Notes: generated by a model not told the origin, from the letters alone. Positions 7,849 through 16,406 are shown, counted from the stretch's first letter. The stretch: DNA of 64,000 nt from Sphingomonas sp. BK345 (GCF_014193845.1 NZ_JACHZX010000002.1:620001-684000), one strand, 5' to 3'. Made by a program: numbers and translations.

Positions 7849-8276
7849 TCCGCGTCGCCGTCTCGCCCGCCGTGATCGACGTCGCGGCGGAGCTCGAGGT
7901 GCTCGAGCGCGACGGCGCGGTGGCGAGCTTCACCGGGCTGGTGCGCGGCGACGACGGGGTCGCGACGCTCGAGCTGGAACACTATCCGGGCGCGACCGAG
8001 GCCGCGCTCGAGCGACTGGCCGCCGCGGCGAGCGCGCGCTGGTCGCTCACCGCGGCGACGATCGTCCACCGCGTCGGCGCGATGGCGCCGGGCGAGCGGA
8101 TCGTCTTCGTCGGCACCTGTGCCCCCCACCGCGGCGCGGCGCTGGAGGCATGTGCCTACCTCATCGACCGGCTCAAGACCGACGCGCCCTTCTGGAAGCG
8201 CGAGACGGTGAACGGCGCTTCGCGCTGGGTCGAAGCGCGTGACGGCGACGGGGAGGCGGCGGCGCGCTGGGAGTAG
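7845..8276 (+). CDS. moaE: Molybdopterin synthase catalytic subunit MoaE
   Basis: 143 residues. The conserved ASFTGLVRGDDG region, the HRVGAMAPGERIV strand and the catalytic-lysine segment LKTDAPFWKRE are all present. MoaE accepts MoaD-thiocarboxylate sulfur to convert cyclic pyranopterin monophosphate to molybdopterin. GTG start at 7845 overlaps the moaD stop by 4 nt, giving translational coupling. Other molybdenum cofactor genes in the window, moaC and moeA, are far away at 50-51.5 kb, and moaA is not here. Confidence 0.93.
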   Translation: MIRVAVSPAVIDVAAELEVLERDGAVASFTGLVRGDDGVATLELEHYPGATEAALERLAAAASARWSLTAATIVHRVGAMAPGERIVFVGTCAPHRGAALEACAYLIDRLKTDAPFWKRETVNGASRWVEARDGDGEAAARWE

Positions 8277-8294
8277 AACCTGCCTCCGCTCTAC

Positions 8295-8385
8295 TGTGAC
8301 GCGGCGAAGGCCGGGGCCCAGTCGGGCGACGGTAGCGAGACCCACTCCCGCCTTCCCAGCTGGGCCCCGGCCTCCGCCGGGACAC
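8295..8385. repeat. Dispersed inverted-repeat element (family A, copy 2)
   Basis: The left arm contains GAAGGCCGGGGCCCAG and the right arm contains CTGGGCCCCGGCCTCCGCC, closing at 8385. It corresponds to the element at 407-497 but with weaker outer pairing. It lies between the convergent moaE and TonB-like genes and could serve as a bidirectional transcription stop, although no T tract is seen. Confidence 0.65.
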
Positions 8386-8400
8386 GAGTTTCCGCTCGCC

Positions 8401-9072
8401 TCAGCGCGGTAACACCCAATGGACGCGGTCGATGTAAGTCGCCGCGATCGGCGTTCCGGTATCGTCGAGGGCCGCGGTGAAGCGGCCGCGGCGCTGGTAG
8501 AGCCGGCACGTCGCCTGATCGAGCGCGTCATGTCCGCTCGACGCGGTGACGCTGCACCCGGTGACCTTGCCCGCGGCGTCGACCTGGACCGCGATCGCGA
8601 CCACGCCCTGCTCGCCGGCGCGGATCGCGGAGGGTGGATAGTCCTCGGTCGAGATCCACCGCGTGCGATCGCCTCTCGCGCGGACGCCGCTCGCCTTGCT
8701 CAGCGGTGGCGGGGGCGGGGTGATCTCTACGGTGCCGCTGCCACCGCCGATGATCGGCGTGATCGGGATGATCGGGGTGACAGGCTCGACCGTGAAGGAC
8801 GTGTCGGTGGTGGTCGGCACGACCGGCTCAGGCGTGACGATCGTCTGAATAGGCTGCTGCTTGGACGCGATCTGCGTCGGCTGCGGCGCCGGATCAGGTG
8901 GCGGCGGCGTCTCCGCCGGGATGTTGCGGATCGTCAGTTCGGTCGTCACCGTTGTCACGAAGCTCGCCGCCATGCCGCTGACGAACACATAGCCGATCAG
9001 GCCATGGATCGCAGCAACCGCGGCGAGGGTGGTGACGCGTCTCGAACTGGGGACCCGGTCTGCATAAGCCAT
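8401..9072 (-). CDS. TonB-like energy transducer
   Basis: 223 residues in TonB order: a short cytoplasmic start, one membrane anchor (VTTLAAVAAIHGLIGYVFV), a long periplasmic linker rich in Pro, Thr and Ile (PPPPDPAPQPTQ and later repeats), and a C-terminal domain with YPPSAIRAGEQGVVAIAVQV, the TonB C-terminal fold. Such proteins pass proton-motive energy from ExbBD to outer-membrane receptors. No exbB or exbD gene is adjacent. The start MAYADR (A at 9072) puts the anchor near the N-terminus. Confidence 0.85.
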   Translation of the reverse strand: MAYADRVPSSRRVTTLAAVAAIHGLIGYVFVSGMAASFVTTVTTELTIRNIPAETPPPPDPAPQPTQIASKQQPIQTIVTPEPVVPTTTDTSFTVEPVTPIIPITPIIGGGSGTVEITPPPPPLSKASGVRARGDRTRWISTEDYPPSAIRAGEQGVVAIAVQVDAAGKVTGCSVTASSGHDALDQATCRLYQRRGRFTAALDDTGTPIAATYIDRVHWVLPR

Positions 9073-9236
9073 GCGACAACCCTCCAACCTGGAGTGCCGT
9101 GGCGGCCATCTTGCCCGACCATCGGCGAGCTCCGGATCCGAGAGGCTGCGCCTCGGCCCTCGGGCGGTCAATCCGCCGTTCGATCCGTTGCGGTTGTGAA
9201 ATGGGACAGGCGAATTCGCTTCAACCCATTCGGGCG

Positions 9237-9334
9237 GCGTCATCCTGAGCTTGTCTCAGTATCCACCGTTCCGCACACGCCACGGCCGTTGGATGCGTGG
9301 CACCGTGGATCCTGGAACAAGTCCAGGATGACGC
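9237..9334. repeat. Dispersed inverted-repeat element (family C)
   Basis: The left arm runs GCGTCATCCTGAGCTTGTCT from 9237 and continues into CCACCGTTCCGCA. The right arm holds CACCGTGGATCCTGG and ends CAGGATGACGC at 9334. Arms, order and inner CCACCGTTCCGC/GCACCGTGG motif are shared with the copy at 28141-28236. It is intergenic, between the TonB-like gene and oxyR. Confidence 0.75.
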
Positions 9335-9368
9335 GGGCGTGGACGGGCGACGTTCGACACCCGCCCGC

Positions 9369-10271
9369 TCAGCCCGCTGCTTTCAGCACCTCGCCGAGCA
9401 GCTGGAAGTCGCGCTCGCGCGGCGAGGCGCGGCGCCACACCAGTGCCAGCGTGCGCACCGGATGCGCCGCGTCGAGTGGGCGCGCGGCGACGTTGGTATG
9501 CTCCAGGATGCCAGCGTCGAGCGCGATTTTGGGCAGCATCGTTACGCCCAGCCCGTTGTCGACCATCTGCACCATCGTGTGGAGCGAGGTGCCCAGCATC
9601 GTCGCCTCGGCGCGCAGCTCGGCGCGGTTGCACGCCGCCAGCGCATGGTCCTTGAGACAGTGGCCGTCCTCGAGCAGCAGCAGCCGGGTCTCGTCGATCT
9701 CGGCCGGGCTCACCGCCGCCGGTGTGGCGGGCATCTCGCCCTCGGGAAAGGCGAGGAACAGGTGATCGTCGAACAGCGGCAGCGTCGTCACCTCGCCGCA
9801 GGCATAGGGCAGCGCCAGCAGCACGCAGTCGGTGCGGCCGTTGTGGAGCGCCTCGCACGCCGGGCCGCTCGGCTCCTCACGTAGGAACAGCTTGAGGTCG
9901 GGATAACCGTGTCGCAGCCGCGGCAGCACGCGCGGCAGCAGGAAGGGCGCGATCGTCGGGATCACGCTCATCCGCATCTCGCCCGACAGCGGCCGCCCCG
10001 CGGCCCGCGCCATGTCGCCGAGTTCCTCCGCCTCGCGCAACACCGTTCGCGCCTTGGTCGCGATCTGCTCGCCCAGTGGAGTGAAGCGGACGACCCGGCG
10101 GGTGCGCTCCACCAGCGTGACACCGATCAGCGTCTCTAGCTCGCGCAGTCCTGCCGACAAAGTCGACTGGGTGACGAAGCACGCCTCCGCGGCGCGGCCG
10201 AAATGTCCGTGATCCTTGAGCGCCACAAGATACTGCAACTGCTTCAACGTGGGTAGGTATATGGCCGCCAT
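9369..10271 (-). CDS. oxyR: Hydrogen peroxide-sensing LysR-type regulator OxyR
   Basis: 300 residues. The N-terminal helix-turn-helix (HFGRAAEACFVTQSTLSAGL) is followed by a periplasmic-binding-protein-like sensor domain. Two cysteines, C205 and C214 in the segment EDGHCLKDHALAAC, match the redox-active pair of E. coli OxyR (C199/C208), so this regulator should sense peroxide through a disulfide. It is divergent from ahpC, its usual target, across 143 bp, which supports the assignment. Start is the ATG with A at 10271. Confidence 0.92.
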   Translation of the reverse strand: MAAIYLPTLKQLQYLVALKDHGHFGRAAEACFVTQSTLSAGLRELETLIGVTLVERTRRVVRFTPLGEQIATKARTVLREAEELGDMARAAGRPLSGEMRMSVIPTIAPFLLPRVLPRLRHGYPDLKLFLREEPSGPACEALHNGRTDCVLLALPYACGEVTTLPLFDDHLFLAFPEGEMPATPAAVSPAEIDETRLLLLEDGHCLKDHALAACNRAELRAEATMLGTSLHTMVQMVDNGLGVTMLPKIALDAGILEHTNVAARPLDAAHPVRTLALVWRRASPRERDFQLLGEVLKAAG

Positions 10272-10284
10272 TCATCGCCTCTGT

Positions 10285-10317
10285 CGATCAACGCCTTCGT
10301 AATAACCGACTTGATCG
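10285..10317. promoter_or_regulatory. Inverted repeat in the oxyR-ahpC control region, candidate OxyR site
   Basis: CGATCAA at 10285-10291 and TTGATCG at 10311-10317 are a perfect inverted pair separated by 19 bp, in the only spacer between oxyR and ahpC. A long, symmetrical site fits a LysR-type tetramer. The right half, TTGATC, could also serve as the -35 of ahpC, with a poor -10 (TAGTGC) 17 bp on. I do not see a clear match to the enterobacterial OxyR consensus. Confidence 0.45.
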
Positions 10318-10414
10318 ATCACGCGAACCCTTTTAGTGCCGCGTCGACGAGAGGCGGCCCACCGCCCGCGCGCGAGAGGATGGCTGAAGCCCATATTTCC
10401 ATCAGGAGGCTTCC

Positions 10415-10960
10415 ATGCTGACCATCGGCGATCAGTTCCCCGCCATCACCGTTCCCGTCCAGCAGGGCACCGGCGCTTTGCCCGCCGGCGAGACGCTCGA
10501 CCTCACCACCGCCTATCCGGGCAAGTGGAAGGTGCTGTTCTACTGGCCGAAAGACTTCACCTTCGTGTGCCCGACCGAGATCGTCGGCTACAGCCAGATC
10601 AAGGGCGACTTCGAGGACCGCGACGCGGTGCTGATCGGCGCCTCGACCGACACCGCGCACGTCCATCTGGCGTGGCGCAAGTCGGACCCGGACCTCGCCG
10701 CGGCCGACTTCCCGTGGCTGGCGGACAACGGCCGCAAGCTGGCCGACGCGCTCGGCATCGTCGACAAGAACGAGCATGTCGCGTTCCGCGCCACCTTCAT
10801 CGTCGATCCGGACAACGTGATCCAGGCGGTGCAGGTCAACGGCCTCAACGTCGGCCGTAACCCGGCCGAGACGCTGCGCGTGCTCGACGCGCTGCAGACC
10901 GACGAGCTGTGCCCGTGCAACTGGAACAAGGGCGACGACGTCCTCCAGGTCGCGGCCTGA
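10415..10960 (+). CDS. ahpC: Alkyl hydroperoxide reductase AhpC (2-Cys peroxiredoxin)
   Basis: 181 residues. The peroxidatic cysteine is C52 in DFTFVCPTEIVGYS. The C-terminus ends DELCPCNWNKGDDVL, with C166 and C168 as candidates for the resolving cysteine, a tail typical of the AhpC form that is re-reduced by AhpD. It reduces H2O2, organic peroxides and peroxynitrite in the cytoplasm. A ribosome binding site (AGGAGG) lies 7 nt before the ATG. ahpD follows after 124 bp that hold a strong hairpin, and oxyR is divergent upstream. Confidence 0.95.
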   Translation: MLTIGDQFPAITVPVQQGTGALPAGETLDLTTAYPGKWKVLFYWPKDFTFVCPTEIVGYSQIKGDFEDRDAVLIGASTDTAHVHLAWRKSDPDLAAADFPWLADNGRKLADALGIVDKNEHVAFRATFIVDPDNVIQAVQVNGLNVGRNPAETLRVLDALQTDELCPCNWNKGDDVLQVAA

Positions 10961-11007
10961 TCGATCCGGGAGCGGGGCCGCGCGTCCCGCCTCCTTCATC
11001 TACCCGT

Positions 11008-11063
11008 CGCCCCGGCGGCGGCTGACCCCTCGCGACCTCGCGAGGGCCGGTCGCGCCGGGGCG
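11008..11063. other. Two-part hairpin between ahpC and ahpD
   Basis: An outer stem CGCCCCGGCG (11008-11017) pairs with CGCCGGGGCG (11054-11063), and an inner stem CCCTCGCG pairs with CGCGAGGG around 11027-11046. There is no T tract, so it is more likely an attenuating or processing structure that sets the ahpC to ahpD ratio than a classic terminator. Confidence 0.5.
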
Positions 11064-11084
11064 ACTCACGTCCGAGAGAGAGAC

Positions 11085-11606
11085 ATGGCACTCAAGGAAT
11101 TCGCGGGCACCTTGCCCGACTTCGCCAAGGACATCCGGCTCAACGTCGGTTCCTTGCTCAACGAGACGGTGCTCAACGACCAGCGCAAATACGGTCTGCT
11201 GCTCGCCTGCGCGCACGGCTCGGGGCACAAGCCGCTGGTCGAGGCGACCGAGGCCGAGGTGGCCGACAAGCTCTCGCCCGAGGCGGCCAATGCGGCGCGC
11301 GCCGCGGCGGCGGTGATGGCGATGAACAACGTCTATTATCGCTTCACGCACCTCGCCGGGAACGACGAGTACCAGCGCATGCCCGCCAAGCTGCGCATGA
11401 ACGTGATCGCGGCGCCCGGCATCGACAAGGTCGATTTCGAGCTGTTCAGCCTGGCGGTCAGCGCGATGAACGGCTGCGGCATGTGCATCGACAGCCATGA
11501 GCAGGTGCTCAAGAAGGCGGGCGTTACCGCCGAGGTGATCCAGTCCGCGGTGCGCGTCGCCTCGGTGATGAAGGCGGTCGCCACGGTCCACGCGGTCAGC
11601 GCATGA
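11085..11606 (+). CDS. ahpD: Alkylhydroperoxidase AhpD
   Basis: 173 residues, all-helical. The redox centre is C131-G-M-C134 followed by H138 in NGCGMCIDSHEQ, the AhpD signature. In the family AhpD passes electrons to AhpC and has weak peroxidase activity itself; the electrons come from a lipoylated protein in the best-studied case. An earlier Cys (LLACAHGSG) is not part of the motif. The neighbouring ahpC and oxyR make this a complete small peroxide-defence unit. Confidence 0.94.
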   Translation: MALKEFAGTLPDFAKDIRLNVGSLLNETVLNDQRKYGLLLACAHGSGHKPLVEATEAEVADKLSPEAANAARAAAAVMAMNNVYYRFTHLAGNDEYQRMPAKLRMNVIAAPGIDKVDFELFSLAVSAMNGCGMCIDSHEQVLKKAGVTAEVIQSAVRVASVMKAVATVHAVSA

Positions 11607-11612
11607 GCCGAC

Positions 11613-11639
11613 GCCCCGGCGCGGCGGACGCGCCGGGGC
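11613..11639. terminator. Hairpin between convergent ahpD and TauE/SafE genes
   Basis: A perfect 10-bp stem, GCCCCGGCGC (11613-11622) with GCGCCGGGGC (11630-11639), lies just after the ahpD stop and 7 bp before the stop of the convergent gene. It has no T tract, but its placement fits a shared transcription end. Confidence 0.55.
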
Positions 11640-11646
11640 AGCGAGG

Positions 11647-12417
11647 TCACATCAGCACCGCGCGCACGAAGCCGTAGGTGCTGGTGATCGTCAGCACCGC
11701 ACCGACCAGCACCAGCATCAACTTCATCGGTATGCGCTTGGCGAACAGGGCGCCGAACGGCGCGGCGACGACGCCCCCGATCAGCAGGCCGATCGTGGCG
11801 GTGGCGAAGTCCTTCACGCCGAGATGATAGATGAAGGTCGCAGAGACGATCGTGGTGAGGAAGAACTCCACCGCGCTGACCGTGCCGACCACCTTGCGGG
11901 GTTCGACGCCCTGGACGAGCAGGTTGGAGGTGACGATCGGTCCCCAACCGCCGCCGCCTGCGGCGTCCATAAAGCCGCCGATTAGTCCGAGCGGCTCGAC
12001 CACCTTGGGCTTGCTCACCTTGGGTGGGAAGAGCAGCCCGCGGATCAGCAGGTAGACGCCTACCGCGATGAGATAGCCGAGCACGAAGGGCTTGACCGTG
12101 TTGCCGTCGAGGTTGGTGAGCAGATAGGCACCAGTGACCCCGCCGATCACACCCGGGATCAGCAGGCGCAGGAACAGCCTACGGTCGATGTTGCCGTGCA
12201 AGGCGTGGCTGATCCCCGACACCGCGGTGGTGAAGGTCTCGACGATATGGACGTTGGCCGAGGCGCGCGCGGGCGCCACGCCCATCACCGCCACCAGCAA
12301 GGTGTTGCAGATCACGCCGAAGGCCATGCCGAGCGCGCCGTCGACGAGCTGGGCACCGAAACCGACGGCGATGAACGGAAGCAGGCCGGCGACGTCCAGC
12401 TGAGAGAGTAACTGCAT
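11647..12417 (-). CDS. TauE/SafE (TSUP) family sulfite/anion exporter
   Basis: 256 residues with about eight hydrophobic segments. The first half has GFGAQLVDGALGMAFGV and the second GLIGGFMDAAGGGGWGPIVT, the two internally repeated motifs of the TSUP family. Members export sulfite or other sulfur oxyanions or act as small-anion permeases. The gene is divergent from a serine O-acetyltransferase (cysE) across 197 bp, so a link to sulfur assimilation is reasonable but inferred. The start at 12417 gives a short lead before the first helix. Confidence 0.85.
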   Translation of the reverse strand: MQLLSQLDVAGLLPFIAVGFGAQLVDGALGMAFGVICNTLLVAVMGVAPARASANVHIVETFTTAVSGISHALHGNIDRRLFLRLLIPGVIGGVTGAYLLTNLDGNTVKPFVLGYLIAVGVYLLIRGLLFPPKVSKPKVVEPLGLIGGFMDAAGGGGWGPIVTSNLLVQGVEPRKVVGTVSAVEFFLTTIVSATFIYHLGVKDFATATIGLLIGGVVAAPFGALFAKRIPMKLMLVLVGAVLTITSTYGFVRAVLM

Positions 12418-12614
12418 GCACCTTCCTGATCGCGCCCGCCGCGAGCCCGATGCTAAGGCCTTGGGCGATCATCTACAACCGCGATAGGAAATTCGAGTTT
12501 CCGGCACCCAGGCGGTGCTTATGGAAACCGCCGCGCGTTCGCCTTATCTGTAGGCGACAACCATGATCGAGCGTCGGCGCCGCCGGCGCCTAAGGGGAGC
12601 CGGCGGGGACACGG

Positions 12615-13301
12615 ATGGCGCGACTGAACGAATATCTCGACTCGATCCGCGCGCGCGATCCCGCCCCACACTCGCGGCTGGAGATCCTCACCTACCCGGG
12701 AGTCTGGGCGCTCGGCTTCCACCGCGTCGCCCACCGGCTCTATCGCCGCCGCTGGTTCCTCGGCGCGCGCGTGGTAAACCATGTCTCGCGGCTGCTCACC
12801 GCGATCGACATTCATCCCGGCGCCAAGATCGGGCGGCGCTTCTTCATCGACCATGGCTTCGTGGTGATCGGTGAGACCGCCGAGATCGGCGACGACGTCA
12901 CCATCTACCAGTGCGTGACGCTGGGCGGCACCAGCCCCGACAACGGTGTCGCGGGCAAGCGCCACCCGACCATTGCCGATGGCGCCATTATCGGCTCGGG
13001 CGCGCAGGTGCTCGGGCCGATCCTGGTCGGCCCGCGCGCCAGGGTCGGCGCGAACGCGGTGGTGACGCGGGACGTTCCCGCGGGCGCGGTGATGGTCGGC
13101 ATCCCGGCGCGGCCGACGATGGTCGAAGGGGGCGCCGCACCCGAGCCGCGCTTCGTGCCTTATGGAACGCCGTGCAGCGAGGTGTTCGATCCCGCGACGC
13201 AGAAGGTCGAGATCCTGCGGTGCGAACTGGAGGCGATGAAGAAGCGGCTCGATTCGCTGATCGCCGAGCGCGGCGACCAGCCGGAGCGCGATCGCGCCTG
13301 A
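12615..13301 (+). CDS. cysE: Serine O-acetyltransferase
   Basis: 228 residues. A short helical N-terminal part is followed by a left-handed beta-helix. The catalytic pair of the family is present: D65 (AIDIHPGAKIG) and H80 (FFIDHGFVVIG). The loop QCVTLGGTSP and the segment KRHPTIADGAIIGSGAQVLG complete the acetyl-CoA-binding helix. It makes O-acetylserine, the acceptor for sulfide in cysteine synthesis. Length is shorter than E. coli CysE because the N-terminal domain is reduced, as in many bacteria of the EpsC/SAT type. Its stop overlaps the DUF2794 start (TGATG). Confidence 0.9.
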   Translation: MARLNEYLDSIRARDPAPHSRLEILTYPGVWALGFHRVAHRLYRRRWFLGARVVNHVSRLLTAIDIHPGAKIGRRFFIDHGFVVIGETAEIGDDVTIYQCVTLGGTSPDNGVAGKRHPTIADGAIIGSGAQVLGPILVGPRARVGANAVVTRDVPAGAVMVGIPARPTMVEGGAAPEPRFVPYGTPCSEVFDPATQKVEILRCELEAMKKRLDSLIAERGDQPERDRA

Positions 13302-13642
13302 TGGGGATCGTCACACCCTTCCCGGGCGGCGCGCGGCCGATCCAGGTCGGCTTCGAGCGGCTCGAGCTCAACCGCATCCTCGATCTTTATGGCCGCATGG
13401 TGGCGGCCGGTCACTGGCGTGACTATGCGATCGACCTTGGTCGCGACGCCGCGGTGTTCAGCGCCTTCCGCCGCACCGCCGAGCGTCCCGAGTTCCGTAT
13501 CGAGAAGCGCCCCGCGCTGCGCCAGCGTCAGGGCATGTGGGCGCTGGTGGGTGAGGCGGGGCAGGTGGTCCGGCGCGGCCATGAGCTCGGCCCGGTACTC
13601 GCCCCGGTCGAGCGGCGGCTGATGAAGCTGGTCGAAGAGTAA
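13301..13642 (+). CDS. DUF2794 family protein
   Basis: 113 residues. It has the family pattern VGFERLELNRILDLYGRMVA, then DYAIDLGRDAAVFSAFRR, RIEKRPALRQRQ and a final RRGHELGPVL segment. DUF2794 is typical of alphaproteobacteria and has no known function. The ATG at 13301 overlaps the last base of the cysE stop, so the two are translationally coupled. No signal peptide or membrane segment is seen. Confidence 0.85.
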   Translation: MGIVTPFPGGARPIQVGFERLELNRILDLYGRMVAAGHWRDYAIDLGRDAAVFSAFRRTAERPEFRIEKRPALRQRQGMWALVGEAGQVVRRGHELGPVLAPVERRLMKLVEE

Positions 13643-13684
13643 GTCGATCTAGCGGCCGGATCGATGCCAGCCGCGCCCCTGACG

Positions 13685-14710
13685 TCAGATCGCCGCGGCG
13701 ATCGGGGGCAGTCGCCGGCCGAGCGCGCCCAGTCGCAGGACCAAGCGCGCGCGGATCCCTTGCCAGAAGGCGGACAGCGACAGCAGCGCGGCGCCGATGA
13801 CCAGCGCGGTGAGCGCGGCGGAGAGTTCCACCGCTCCAGTGGTGCGGATCAGCGCCGACATCGCGTAGAGCACATAGACCAGGCTCGACACCAACAGGGC
13901 GCGACGGTCGATCGCCACGGCCACCAGCGCGAAGACCAGGTAGAGCAGCAGCACGACGATCGCGGTGCCGAGTGCCAGCTTATCTTCGAACACGCCGAGC
14001 AGCTGGAAGACGGGATGCGCGATCATCGGCGCGGCGACGAGGTGGAGCCAGAAAGCGACGTCGGCTCGCCGCGTCTCGCGACGCGGGTCGCTCATGTCCC
14101 ACCGCATCGCATAGGCGAACACGGCCATTCCGCCGACGAGGAGCATCGCCCAGACGAGCGGCCGGGCGGTCGGTACCGCCGCCACGATCAAGCTAATGAC
14201 GAGGCCGACCGACGCGGCGGCGCCGGCCGCGGGGGTGATGGGCACGCGAAACCGTCGCCAATGCGCCCAAGCCCCGAGCGCGGCTAGGCCAGCCGCAGCA
14301 CTGACCGCGGTGGCACTCGACCGGTCGTCGATCAGGATGGCGTGCGGCGCCGGGATCGCGACCACCGCAGCCGCGACGCCGCCGACGAAGGTCAGCAGCA
14401 GCACGATGCTGGGCAGTGCCATGCGCCGACGCGCGGTGAAATAGAGTGCGAGCACCCAGGAGGTGGCAACGATCGCCGCCGCGCCCGCCGCGGGAGCCAC
14501 TAGCCCGCCGAGCTGCGCCACCGCGACGAGCAGCAACGTGATCGCGATGGTGACGAAGATGTCGTTGAAGCCGGTCAGGAAGCGAAAATGCTCCTCGTCG
14601 GCCGCCGGGGCCGCACGCTGGGCGGCGACATAGTGGCGGAAGTCGGCGGCAAGCTGCGGCGGAAGCACGCCCGCGGTCACCGCCTGATCGAGGTCGCTGT
14701 CGCTGTACAT
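13685..14710 (-). CDS. Multi-pass membrane protein (DUF2157-like)
   Basis: 341 residues. A soluble N-terminal stretch (LDQAVTAGVLPPQLAADFRH) is followed by about ten hydrophobic helices. The layout of an N-terminal helical 'lid' and a helical membrane domain resembles DUF2157-type proteins, but I am not certain of the family. No catalytic motif can be seen. The start MYSDSDLD (A at 14710) is preferred over an ATG 12 codons upstream because it begins the conserved-looking N-terminal helix. Confidence 0.65.
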   Translation of the reverse strand: MYSDSDLDQAVTAGVLPPQLAADFRHYVAAQRAAPAADEEHFRFLTGFNDIFVTIAITLLLVAVAQLGGLVAPAAGAAAIVATSWVLALYFTARRRMALPSIVLLLTFVGGVAAAVVAIPAPHAILIDDRSSATAVSAAAGLAALGAWAHWRRFRVPITPAAGAAASVGLVISLIVAAVPTARPLVWAMLLVGGMAVFAYAMRWDMSDPRRETRRADVAFWLHLVAAPMIAHPVFQLLGVFEDKLALGTAIVVLLLYLVFALVAVAIDRRALLVSSLVYVLYAMSALIRTTGAVELSAALTALVIGAALLSLSAFWQGIRARLVLRLGALGRRLPPIAAAI

Positions 14711-14776
14711 GGAAGTTATTGTCGCGGTCGGATCAACGGTGCGCAACCCGCGGTGTGACCCGATCGGGTCGGTCGC

Positions 14777-15676
14777 TCAACCCTTAGAAAGTTTTGCGCC
14801 GATCAGCATCGCCTGCGCGGCGCCCGACTCGGGCACGGTCTCGCCGGTGCGGTCGGTGATCGCCGACCAGTGCGCCGCGACGCCCTCGGGTGAGAGCGCC
14901 TCGCCCTCGAGCAGCACGCCCGGCGTGAGCGTGATCTGGCTCGCCTGGAACACGCCGGCGCCGGCACCGACGATCTGGTTGCTCGGCGCCTCCTCGCTGA
15001 CGAGGAACAGCGCGGCCGGCGCGACCTTCTCGGGCGCGAAGGCGGCATAGGCCTCGGCCGGGAACAGCTCCTCCGTCATCCGCGTGCCGGCCACCGGCGC
15101 GATCGTATTGACGCGAATGCCGTAGCGCGCGCCCTCGAGGTGAAGCGTGCGCGCCAGCCCGACGAGACCCAGTTTGGCGGCGCCGTAATTCGCCTGACCG
15201 AAATTGCCGAACAGGCCCGATGACGAAGCAGTCATCAGCACGCGGCCGTAGTGCTGCTCGAGGAAGGTCTCCCAACAAGCCTTGGTGGCGTTCGCCGAGC
15301 CGATCAGGTGGACGTCGACGACGAACGCGAAATCCTTCGGCGTCATCTTCGCGAAGGTGCGGTCGCGCAGCACGCCGGCGTTGTTGATCAGAACGTGGAC
15401 GCCGCCCCAGGCTTCGCAGGCACGGGCGACCATCTCTTCCATCGCGGTCATATCAGTCACGCTGGCGCCGTTGGCGAACGCCTCGCCGCCGGCGGCGCGG
15501 ATCTCCTCGACCACCGCCTCCGCCGCGTCGGAGCCGCCCTGGCCCGAGCGGTCGCCGCCGAGATCGTTGACGACGACGCGCGCACCGCGTCGCGCCAGTT
15601 CGAGCGCATAGTGCCGCCCCAGTCCGCCGCCGGCGCCGGTGACGATGGCGACGCGGTCGTCGAAGCGAATGGACAT
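14777..15676 (-). CDS. Short-chain dehydrogenase/reductase, multifunctional-enzyme-type
   Basis: 299 residues. The NAD(P) motif is TGAGGGLGRHYALELA. VVVNDLGGDRSGQGGSDAA is typical of SDRs related to the peroxisomal multifunctional 3-hydroxyacyl-CoA dehydrogenase. The active site has Ser in TASSSGLFG and the YxxxK motif in QANYGAAKLGLVG. NNAG is present (LINNAGVLRD). A 3-hydroxyacyl-CoA or steroid-like substrate is likely from the subfamily but not shown. A hairpin sits directly before the start codon. Confidence 0.87.
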   Translation of the reverse strand: MSIRFDDRVAIVTGAGGGLGRHYALELARRGARVVVNDLGGDRSGQGGSDAAEAVVEEIRAAGGEAFANGASVTDMTAMEEMVARACEAWGGVHVLINNAGVLRDRTFAKMTPKDFAFVVDVHLIGSANATKACWETFLEQHYGRVLMTASSSGLFGNFGQANYGAAKLGLVGLARTLHLEGARYGIRVNTIAPVAGTRMTEELFPAEAYAAFAPEKVAPAALFLVSEEAPSNQIVGAGAGVFQASQITLTPGVLLEGEALSPEGVAAHWSAITDRTGETVPESGAAQAMLIGAKLSKG

Positions 15677-15678
15677 GA

Positions 15679-15712
15679 GAAAGGCGCCCCCTCGTGCGAT
15701 GGAGCGCCTTTC
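15679..15712 (-). terminator. Hairpin abutting the SDR start codon
   Basis: The stem GAAAGGCGC (15679-15687) pairs with GCGCCTTTC (15704-15712). On the minus strand it ends in CTTTC two bases before the SDR ATG. It may terminate the upstream 15754-16272 gene, or control access to the SDR ribosome binding site. A second small stem, GACGGGC/GCCCGTC, lies at 15727-15745. Confidence 0.5.
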
Positions 15713-15753
15713 CTAATCAGGTGCGGGACGGGCGAGAAGCCCGTCCTGTCCCG

Positions 15754-16272
15754 TCAGCGACGACGCGCGCGCGCGCGCTTCTTGCCGCCGGCGTCGCTCG
15801 CCTGCATGCAGCCGTCATACTGGCCCTTCTTGCAGACCGGGTACTCCGACTTGGCTGCGGGCGCCGGATAGGCCTGATCGGGCGACGGCGCGGGCTGGAA
15901 GCGCACGGTCGCGCCGGGCTGCGGCGTACCGGACAGCGCCGGCTGCGACGGCTGGTAGCCGCCCGCGGTTTCGGTGCCCATCGCGCCCCCCGCGGCGGGC
16001 TGCGGCGAGGCGGGGCTGGCCGACGGCGGCGTCGCGGCGTCACCGGTCGAGGGCGCGCTCTGCATCGGCGCCTGCTGCTGGCTCATCGCCGGATCGGCGG
16101 TGGTGTCGGCCGAGGGCGCCGGGGCCGCGTCAGCCGGCGCGGTGGCGTCGGGCGCGGTGGTGGTGTCGGGCTGCATCGTGCCGGTCTGCGGCGTCTGCTG
16201 CGGAGTGTCCTGCGCGATCGCCATCGTCGGGATGGCGATGACGGCGGCTGCTGCCAGAAGGATCGTCTTCAT
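15754..16272 (-). CDS. Pro/Ala/Gln-rich secreted protein
   Basis: 172 residues with a clear signal peptide (MKTILLAAAAVIAIPTMAIA then QDTPQQ). Most of the mature part is low complexity: Thr, Pro, Ala, Gln and Asp, predicted disordered. The C-terminal 30 residues have a cysteine pair, YPVCKKGQYDGCMQ, and a basic end (GGKKRARARRR). It could be a periplasmic linker or cell-wall-associated protein. I do not recognise a family. Confidence 0.7.
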   Translation of the reverse strand: MKTILLAAAAVIAIPTMAIAQDTPQQTPQTGTMQPDTTTAPDATAPADAAPAPSADTTADPAMSQQQAPMQSAPSTGDAATPPSASPASPQPAAGGAMGTETAGGYQPSQPALSGTPQPGATVRFQPAPSPDQAYPAPAAKSEYPVCKKGQYDGCMQASDAGGKKRARARRR

Positions 16273-16406
16273 GTTCTCTCTCCTGCCGTGCGTTCGGTCA
16301 GAAACGCGTAAAGTCACGCGGGTCGGCCAACGAACTGGCGGCGAGAAAAGGTCCATCGTTGCGCCGGCGCACCGAAGAAGAGGCGGCGACGATACGCCCG
16401 TGATGT

